Positions 58,532 to 64,000 of a stretch of DNA of 64,000 bases are shown piece by piece. Source of the DNA: Coprousia sp963931435. GTDB lineage: Bacteria > Actinomycetota > Coriobacteriia > Coriobacteriales > Coriobacteriaceae. Numbering within the stretch: position 1 is the first letter of the stretch; every line of letters begins with the position of its first letter. The stretch lies in contig OZ007012.1 of assembly GCA_963931435.1 (NCBI GenBank), positions 2,294,001-2,358,000 on the forward strand, given 5' to 3'. The notes below the pieces were generated by a model, which was not told the DNA's origin, did not search any database, and saw only the letters and a program-made list of their open reading frames with translations. The position numbers were made by a program, and so were the translations under genes.

Positions 58532-58575
58532 GCCCCTGTCCCTTTGTACCGGGCCCGATACAAAGGGACAGGGGC
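58532..58575. repeat. Long perfect inverted repeat of a dispersed intergenic element
   Basis: 17-base stem GCCCCTGTCCCTTTGTA with its complement TACAAAGGGACAGGGGC, loop CCGGGCCCGA. A related unit (GGGTTGTTTTGGATCATT ... ACAAAGGGACAGGGGC) lies at about 61814-61870. Looks like a REP-type intergenic repeat. Confidence 0.7.
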
Positions 58576-58592
58576 TTGGGACCGCCACCTGC

Positions 58593-58703
58593 TTGACATT
58601 CCCAAAACGACTCCATACAGTTAAGCGGTTTAAAATCGTGTGGACTTTTCTGGGCGCAAGTCACCTTTTCGCCACGCAACCGAGCTTCGGTCGCGTGGTT
58701 TTT
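58593..58703 (+). promoter_or_regulatory. Promoter and terminator-containing leader of the EamA gene
   Basis: TTGACA (58593-58598), 17 bases, TACAGT (58616-58621). About 45 bases later comes a strong intrinsic terminator: CCACGC/GCGTGG around an ACCGA/TCGGT stem, followed by TTTTT (58672-58703). Three further hairpins precede the gene (CCTGC..GCAGG, GCTCGG..CCGAGC, CCCGC..GCGGG). The terminator lies in the leader, so attenuation or a riboswitch is possible. No known class recognised. Confidence 0.5.
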
Positions 58704-58793
58704 CCTGCTTGTCAGCAGGGCAACCTCTCCTCCAAAAGCTCGGGACTTATGGAGCCGAGCCCCGCACAGAGCGGGACAACGGAAGGAGTAGAT

Positions 58794-59756
58794 ATGGAAA
58801 ACGCAATCGATTCTCCGATGTCGTCTACGGGCGCATCGTCTCCGGGGCATCGCCAGGTGGTAGCGGCGCTGCAGGTCTTCGCCGGCGGCGCCTGCTACGG
58901 CGCGATGGCCACCACGTACAAGCTCGCCTACGCGGCGGGCTTCACCTCCGCGCAGGTGGTGGCGAGCCAGGCGTGGTTCGGCTGCCTGTTCTTCGTGCTC
59001 GCGACGGCCGTGAAGCTGGCGCGCGGCGGGCGCCTGGCCCGCCTTGCGGGCGCGCAGGCGCTCAAGCTCATGGGGCTCGGCGCCCTGACCTGCACCACCT
59101 CGATCCTGTACTGCCACGCCATGAGGGTGCTCCCCGCGCCCGTGGCGCTCACGCTGCTGTTCCAGTTCACCTGGATGGGGCTCGTCTGGCAGACCGTCAT
59201 GACGCGGCGGGCGCCCAGGCCCCTCGAGGCCGCCTCGGCCGCGGTCATCGTGTTCGGCACCGCGTTCGCGAGCGGCGTCTACAAGACGGGACTCGCCGGC
59301 TACGACCCCGTCGCCCTCGCCTGCGCCCTCGGCGCGGCCGTGACCTGCTCTCTGTTCGTCACGCTCTCCGGCAAGGTCAGGGCGGGCTGCTCCAACGAGC
59401 AGCGAGGCGCCATCGTGTGCCTCGGCGCGGGCGCCATGTCGCTCACCGCGTGCCCCGGCTACCTCGTCTCCGGCGTCGTCTTCCAGGGCATCCTGCCCTT
59501 CGCCGCCGTAGCGGGCCTCTTCGGCCTCATGTGCCCGGTGCTGCTCTTCGGCCTGGGCTCCCCGCACCTGCCCGCCGGCCTCTCCACCGTCATGGCGGCC
59601 GCCGAGCTCCCCGCCGGCCTCCTCATCGCCATGGTCGTGCTCGGCGAGCCCCTCGGCGTCATCGAGTGGCTGGGCGTGGCAGTCATCCTCGCCGGCGTGT
59701 GCCTCGCGCAAGTGCCCGCGCTGAGAGGAGCCTGCGCACAGGGACCGGCAGCATAG
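58794..59756 (+). CDS. EamA/DMT-family transporter
   Basis: 320 residues from ATG 58794 (GGAAGGAG). Ten hydrophobic helices in two EamA repeats (VVAALQVFAGGACYGAMATT ... LTLLFQFTWMGLVWQTVMTR; LACALGAAVTCSLFVTLSGK ... VVLGEPLGVIEWLGVAVILA). Exports or imports small metabolites; the substrate is unknown. Confidence 0.85.
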   Translation: MENAIDSPMSSTGASSPGHRQVVAALQVFAGGACYGAMATTYKLAYAAGFTSAQVVASQAWFGCLFFVLATAVKLARGGRLARLAGAQALKLMGLGALTCTTSILYCHAMRVLPAPVALTLLFQFTWMGLVWQTVMTRRAPRPLEAASAAVIVFGTAFASGVYKTGLAGYDPVALACALGAAVTCSLFVTLSGKVRAGCSNEQRGAIVCLGAGAMSLTACPGYLVSGVVFQGILPFAAVAGLFGLMCPVLLFGLGSPHLPAGLSTVMAAAELPAGLLIAMVVLGEPLGVIEWLGVAVILAGVCLAQVPALRGACAQGPAA

Positions 59757-59869
59757 TCGGCAGGGCTGGATCCGTAGCCCCATGGCTATGGGCTCGTCCC
59801 ACACCGTGCCGTCCGCCACATGTCCAAGCGCCGTCCATCAGGGGCGGCGCCCGATAAGAAGGAGAGACC

Positions 59870-61300
59870 ATGCCATTTCCCAAAGGATTCTTATGGGGCG
59901 GGGCAACCGCCGCAAACCAGTGCGAAGGAGCGTATGACGTTGACGGCCGCGGCCTTGCCAACGTAGACGTTATCCCGCACGGCCCCGAACGCAATGATGT
60001 GAGCCGCGGCATCAGACGCATGCTCGACTTTGAGCCGGGATACTATTACCCAGCTCAGACGGGTATCGATTTCTACCATCACTACGAGGAGGATATCGCG
60101 CTCTTTGCCGAGATGTGCTTTACGGTGTTTCGGCTCTCGATCGCGTGGTCTCGCATCTTTCCCCAAGGGGACGAAACCGAGCCCAACGAGGCGGGCCTTG
60201 CGTTTTACGAGCGCGTGTTTCGTTGTTGCCGCGCACACGGTATCGAGCCCCTTGTGACCATCACGCATTTTGATTGCCCGATTCATCTGGTCAAAGCGTA
60301 CGGAGCTTGGCGCAACCGCAAGCTCATCGACTTCTACCGACGGCTCGTTACCGTGCTCTTTACGCGCTACAAGGGACTTGTGCACTGGTGGATCACGTTT
60401 AACGAGATGAACATGATTCTGCATCGGCCGTTCATGGGGGCGGGCATCGTGCTCGAGGAGGGCGAGAACCCGCTTGAAGCGGAATACCGCGCCGCCCACA
60501 ACGAGCTTGTGGCGAGCGCTTGGGCCACCAAGATCGCCCACGAGATCGATCCGGAAAACAAGGTGGGTTGCATGCTCGCCGCGGGCAGTTACTACCCCTA
60601 CAGCTGTCGTCCGGAGGACGTGCGCGCCGCCCAGGTAAAGAACCAAGAGAACTACTTTTTCGTGGACGTCCAGGCGCGCGGGGCCTATCCCGGCTACGCG
60701 CTGAAGATGCTGGAGCGCGAGGGGATCGACGTGGGCATGACCGAGGAGGATCGCCGCGTCCTTGCCGAAAACACCGTGGACTTTATCTCGTTCAGCTATT
60801 ATTCGAGCCGCTGCATCGCCGCCGACCCCGCAACGGCAGGGGGCATTGCCGAGGGCAACGCCTTTGCAGGAGTGGAGAACCCCTATGTGCGCCAAAGCGA
60901 CTGGGGCTGGATCATCGACCCACTCGGCTTTCGTATCACGATCAACGACCTCTGGGACCGCTATCAAAAGCCACTCTTTGTAGTAGAGAACGGGCTGGGA
61001 GCCCACGATGAGGTCAAGCCCGACGGCACCATCGACGACGACTATCGCATCGACTATCTCCGCGAGCACATCGAGGCCATGCGTGACGCCATTGACGAGG
61101 ACGGCGTTGAGATGCTTGGCTACACCACGTGGGGTCCGATCGACCTGGTCTCCGCAGGCTCGGGAGAGATGGAGAAGCGCTACGGCTTTATCTATGTAGA
61201 CCGCGACAACCAGGGGATGGGCACCCTTGCGCGCTCAAAAAAGAAAAGTTTCGACTGGTACCGCAAGGTCATTGCCACAAACGGCGCTGACCTTCGATAA
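59870..61300 (+). CDS. Glycoside hydrolase family 1 enzyme (beta-glucosidase / 6-phospho-beta-glucosidase)
   Basis: 476 residues from ATG 59870 (GAAGGAG). FPKGFLWGGATAANQCEGAY, the acid/base site WWITFNEMNMILHRPFM and the nucleophile site PLFVVENGLGAHDEVKPDG are present, as is the WGPIDLVSAGSGEMEKRYGF end. FIYVDRDNQGMGTLARSKKK, with basic residues before the end, is typical of 6-phospho-beta-glucosidases. No PTS gene is visible in the window. Confidence 0.92.
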   Translation: MPFPKGFLWGGATAANQCEGAYDVDGRGLANVDVIPHGPERNDVSRGIRRMLDFEPGYYYPAQTGIDFYHHYEEDIALFAEMCFTVFRLSIAWSRIFPQGDETEPNEAGLAFYERVFRCCRAHGIEPLVTITHFDCPIHLVKAYGAWRNRKLIDFYRRLVTVLFTRYKGLVHWWITFNEMNMILHRPFMGAGIVLEEGENPLEAEYRAAHNELVASAWATKIAHEIDPENKVGCMLAAGSYYPYSCRPEDVRAAQVKNQENYFFVDVQARGAYPGYALKMLEREGIDVGMTEEDRRVLAENTVDFISFSYYSSRCIAADPATAGGIAEGNAFAGVENPYVRQSDWGWIIDPLGFRITINDLWDRYQKPLFVVENGLGAHDEVKPDGTIDDDYRIDYLREHIEAMRDAIDEDGVEMLGYTTWGPIDLVSAGSGEMEKRYGFIYVDRDNQGMGTLARSKKKSFDWYRKVIATNGADLR

Positions 61301-61305
61301 GGCTG

Positions 61306-61339
61306 CTGCGGCCTCCGGACGTCCGGCCGGAGGCCGCAG
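61306..61339 (+). terminator. Hairpin after the GH1 gene
   Basis: Thirteen-base perfect stem CTGCGGCCTCCGG/CCGGAGGCCGCAG with loop ACGTCCGG. No U-tract. Confidence 0.5.
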
Positions 61340-61405
61340 CCGACGGGGACAATACGGTTATCTAAGAAAAATGAACGAGATCGGAATGCGGGAGGGGCGA
61401 ACATC

Positions 61406-61774
61406 ATGGAGCTGAAGGGGCTCGGCCGGGACTTCTCGGTATGCAAGGTGAAGGACTACTCGCTGGTAGACCTTGGCGCAGAGTACTGCTTCATCGGCAA
61501 AACGGATGAAGAGAACTCCCTGGTATGCGCCACGAGCGATGTTCCGTCAAACGTTGTTGAGCGCGACGACGGGTGGAGGGGCTTCCGCATCCAGGGGGTG
61601 CTGGATTTCTCCCTCATTGGGATATTGGCCGACATCGCGGGAATCCTGGCAGAAAACGGTATCTCGATCTTTGCCATCTCGACCTATAGCACCGACTACG
61701 TTTTGATGAAGAAAGAGAGCTACCAGAAGGCGCTGGGTATTCTCGAACGTGCGGGATACGAAATCGCTGAGTAA
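61406..61774 (+). CDS. ACT-domain protein
   Basis: 122 residues from ATG 61406 (GGGAGGGG). LVCATSDVPSNVVERDDGWR, GFRIQGVLDFSLIGILADIA, GILAENGISIFAISTYSTDY, VLMKKESYQKALGILERAGY: an ACT domain of the CASTOR/ACT_7 type, in which ligand sensing of amino acids is usual. Stand-alone. Confidence 0.85.
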   Translation: MELKGLGRDFSVCKVKDYSLVDLGAEYCFIGKTDEENSLVCATSDVPSNVVERDDGWRGFRIQGVLDFSLIGILADIAGILAENGISIFAISTYSTDYVLMKKESYQKALGILERAGYEIAE

Positions 61775-62196
61775 GGGGTTGGCCGGGGACGTGCTTCTTT
61801 CGACCCATGCAAAATGGGACGGGGTTGTTTTGGATCATTGCAACCCGCGCGGCACAAAGGGACAGGGGCTTTGTACCGCGCGCCGCTACTCGGCGGCGGC
61901 CGGGCGGGTCTTTACGCCAAAGCAGAAGTAGAAGATGTGGAAGGCCCACACGCAAAGCAGCACCAACTGGCTGGTCAGGGAGTTTGCCAAGATTCTTGGA
62001 GAACTGGTTGCCACAGAGTAGCAAGGGGGATGTGGGTCAGCTGGAGACGTGTTCCAATTGACCCATTCAGGGTGACCCGTCCCCATCTACCCGGCAACGC
62101 AGACCTCCTGAAATGGGTCAAAACGAACACGTCCCCAACTGACCCGTTTTCGACAAAGGCGGCGATTCGACGTACCATCACGCGTACGGCGCATAG
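61775..62196. other. Intergenic repeats and a membrane-protein remnant
   Basis: Contains a second copy of the repeat seen at 58.5 kb (61814-61870). On the minus strand, 61886-62017 ends with ILANSLTSQLVLLCVWAFHI then FYFCFGVKTRPAAAE and a stop, apparently the last membrane helix of a lost gene. Next comes a GGGTCA/TGACCC-rich patch (ATTGACCCATT, GTGACCCGTCCCC, ACTGACCCGTTTTCG), probably another intergenic repeat. Confidence 0.5.
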
Positions 62197-62358
62197 TCAC
62201 CGCTGACCAGCCGGACGGAAAACCAAAGAGACCCTTGTGCGCTCTTCTGCATCAGGGCCGACGGCCAACGTCTGTGGGATGGCGTCAAGTCCGATGATGT
62301 TCATCTCGCCTTCGATACCTTCCAGCGGCTCACCCGCCGCAGCGCCAGACGCTGTCAC
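62197..62358 (-). CDS. Small hypothetical protein after the acyltransferase
   Basis: 53 codons from GTG 62358, which overlaps the acyltransferase stop (GTGA). TASGAAAGEPLEGIEGEMNI, IGLDAIPQTLAVGPDAEERT, RVSLVFRPAGQR. Not recognised; could be the tail of a decayed gene. Confidence 0.3.
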   Translation of the reverse strand: MTASGAAAGEPLEGIEGEMNIIGLDAIPQTLAVGPDAEERTRVSLVFRPAGQR

Positions 62359-63401
62359 GTGGGGCGCACACCGGGAAAAAAGCGGCGCGCCGCCACCGAG
62401 GCGAGAACGCTCAGCGCGAGCGACGCTGCCACCGCGACGGCGAGCGACGTGATGCCGAGCACCATGAGCGCCCATCCCACCAGATGGATCGCATCCCAAT
62501 GCAGCAGGTAGAACTGCATCTCAAGCGAAGAAGCCCGCTGGAACGGTTTGCTGGCGAGAAGCCGGCCGGCGGGCCCCGTCTGCGCAGCGAGCGTGTAGAC
62601 CACGGGTAGCGTCAGCAGCACGAACGCCACACGGGGCAGGATACGGTCGCCGATCACCGCACACAGGGCGAATGCGCCGCACGCGAGCAGATCGGCTGCA
62701 GGCGCCACATGCAACGTCCCCGCGTCTTCCCGCCGCACGAAGATGACCCCGAGCGCGTACGCCATGCCGAACTCCGTCAGACGCACCACGGGGTTGGTAT
62801 GGAGCGAGAACTTGAACAGACCGGGATCGGCCGCATGGCACAGCTCCAGATAGAGCCGGAGGCACAGCAGCGTCCCGAAGACGCAGAGCACCCCGCGCCG
62901 CGGACCGAGCATCCGCGTCAGGCGCTTGATGACCTGCGCGAGCACCGGGGCGGCGGCGTAGCATACCATGAGCGCGGAGAGGAACCACCCCGGCGCGTTG
63001 AAACCCAATGCGATGCGGTGCGACCACGCCTGCATCATAGCGAGGTGGAACGGCAGGCTGAGATAGGTGCCGGGGTCACCCCATGCAAGATGCCCCTCGA
63101 GGGCGATCACCGGGATGGCCACGATGAGAGCTGCAAGATAGAGCGGATAGAACTTGCGCACCTTGGACTCCAGATAGCGCACCGCGTCGCCGATGCTCGA
63201 GGTGAACCATCCATGCCGGTTGTATGCCACGAGAAACCCCGATGCCGCGAACATGAGCTCGCAACCGCGCGCGCCGAGGTCGAGCAGATGATCCTGTGGC
63301 AGCGCGTGCCAGAAGAACACGGCAACGACGGCTATGACCTTGAGCCCGGTCAGGGCGTACAGACGCGGGCGGCGTATCGTCCGCGCGTGACTACGATCCA
63401 T
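62355..63401 (-). CDS. Acyltransferase family 3 membrane protein
   Basis: 348 residues with about ten helices. VIAVVAVFFWHALPQDHLLD (catalytic-type His), GARGCELMFAASGFLVAYNR, YLESKVRKFYPLYLAALIVA are the OafA/WecH pattern. Transfers acyl groups to surface polysaccharides in related proteins. Start at ATG 63401. Confidence 0.85.
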   Translation of the reverse strand: MDRSHARTIRRPRLYALTGLKVIAVVAVFFWHALPQDHLLDLGARGCELMFAASGFLVAYNRHGWFTSSIGDAVRYLESKVRKFYPLYLAALIVAIPVIALEGHLAWGDPGTYLSLPFHLAMMQAWSHRIALGFNAPGWFLSALMVCYAAAPVLAQVIKRLTRMLGPRRGVLCVFGTLLCLRLYLELCHAADPGLFKFSLHTNPVVRLTEFGMAYALGVIFVRREDAGTLHVAPAADLLACGAFALCAVIGDRILPRVAFVLLTLPVVYTLAAQTGPAGRLLASKPFQRASSLEMQFYLLHWDAIHLVGWALMVLGITSLAVAVAASLALSVLASVAARRFFPGVRPT

Positions 63402-63555
63402 GCAGCAAACCCTTCCCCCAGGGATTCACGCAAAGCATGGTAGCGCATGGGACGCCCTTGTGGCAGCGGATGGTTCCATCTGGGCGCGCTGTCTGCCATC
63501 TCTTCAACGTTGATCCGCTTGCAGCCGCGCGGGTACGTTCCGCATCGATGACGAC

Positions 63556-63822
63556 ATGCCGTGGCGCTTCGATGGGCTCTCGCACGGCGAGCGCAAGAAG
63601 CTCCAGGTCGCGGTCGCCCTCGGCCAGCGCCCCGACGCCCTCGTGATCGACGAGCCCACCAACCAGATCGACCTCCACTCCGTCAAGGCGCTGGAACGGG
63701 CGCTCGCCGCCTATCCCGGCGCGCTGCAGCTCGTGAGCCACGACCACGCCTTTCTCGGGCGGTGCACCGCGCGCATCCGGCGCGTCGCGGAGGGCCGCGT
63801 GAGGGAGGCACCTGCTCTCTGA
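63556..63822 (+). pseudogene. C-terminal fragment of an ABC-F type ATPase
   Basis: FDGLSHGERKKLQVAVALGQ (signature), RPDALVIDEPTNQIDLHSVK (Walker B, with the ABC-F DEPTN motif) and LQLVSHDHAFLGRCTARIRR (switch His) are present. Walker A and everything before are missing; upstream sequence is unrelated. Most likely a remnant. Confidence 0.7.
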
Positions 63823-63949
63823 GGCCGGTACCGGTGAAATTGTGAACGCACCCGTTACCACACTCCATATTGGGTACCATTACTAACCGTTCTCACGCAG
63901 GCAGCGATCCGCCCCGAGCGACGGAAGCGCTCATTGAGGAGGTGCCATA

Positions 63950-64000
63950 ATGATACGAACCGATATCGAGACCATTGTTATGGCCGCCGGTGCCGTGCCA
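63950..64000 (+). CDS. Start of an unidentified gene (cut by window edge)
   Basis: ATG 63950 follows GAGGAGGTGCCATA. Seventeen codons are visible: MIRTDIETIVMAAGAVP. Too short to identify. Confidence 0.5.
   Translation, partial: MIRTDIETIVMAAGAVP

Overview
The window reads as a high-GC Gram-positive genome, most likely an actinobacterium of class Coriobacteriia (Collinsella/Olsenella/Eggerthella type). This is an inference from GC-rich codon use, strong GGAGG ribosome sites, an LPQTG sortase signal and the gene families present. From the left edge to about 58.06 kb it appears to be one large integrative and conjugative element (ICE). Its backbone runs on the minus strand, right to left: ParA and ParB (57.7-55.9 kb); an NlpC/P60-SpaA surface protein with LPQTG (55.6-52.8 kb); a giant LtrC-like/methyltransferase/helicase gene split by an insertion sequence (52.5-44.7 kb); a Toprim protein, MobC, a MobP relaxase, a PcfB-like and an ArdC-like protein, VirD4, a Maff2-like pilin candidate, VirB6/TrbL, PrgI, VirB4 and a CHAP-type hydrolase (43.5-30 kb). 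At the left end come a sigma-like regulator, a PemK/MazF toxin, an excisionase and a tyrosine integrase cut by the window edge. At 58.06-58.10 kb the 5' half of a tRNA-Gly(CCC) sits where the right end of the element should be, followed by ordinary chromosomal genes (EamA transporter, GH1 glycosidase, ACT-domain protein, acyltransferase).

Between the integrase end and the conjugation genes (2.5-30 kb) lies cargo. It includes an XRE regulator with an ABC exporter, a DUF1430/ABC pair of the lactococcin-972 export type, a padR-DUF1700 operon followed by an ABC transporter and a CPBP protease homologue, a 9.7-kb composite element bounded by ISL3-family copies, an SdpR/SdpI-like pair, and a small XRE/membrane-protein operon. 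A Schlafen/AlbA-type gene and a DUF3800 gene are inserted inside the transfer region.

The composite element is bounded by two 1,566-bp ISL3 copies in the same orientation. The outer 8-bp duplication TTCTATAT shows that the unit lies inside a 93-codon membrane-protein gene, and removing the unit restores that gene in frame. It carries an IS21 remnant, an RlmA-type 23S rRNA methyltransferase gene, scraps of a type I restriction system, a KTR-protein scrap, and an AT-rich RlmN/Cfr-family radical-SAM gene that is itself broken by a third ISL3 copy with TSD CAAAATGG.

The most striking observation concerns two identical 1,562-bp IS110-family elements (9.6-11.2 kb and 50.2-51.7 kb). The long non-coding end upstream of the transposase folds into a stem with an internal loop. 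The two loop strands (CTCCTCCT and CGAGAG) match the left and right halves of both insertion targets around a CT core, as expected for a bridge-RNA target-binding loop. On the other strand the target reads GAGAGGAGGAGG, a Shine-Dalgarno-like purine tract. Both copies sit just upstream of a start codon (padR, tnpV). One separates padR from its own promoter and palindromic operator, and the other splits the giant helicase gene. No CRISPR array, rRNA gene or complete tRNA was seen.
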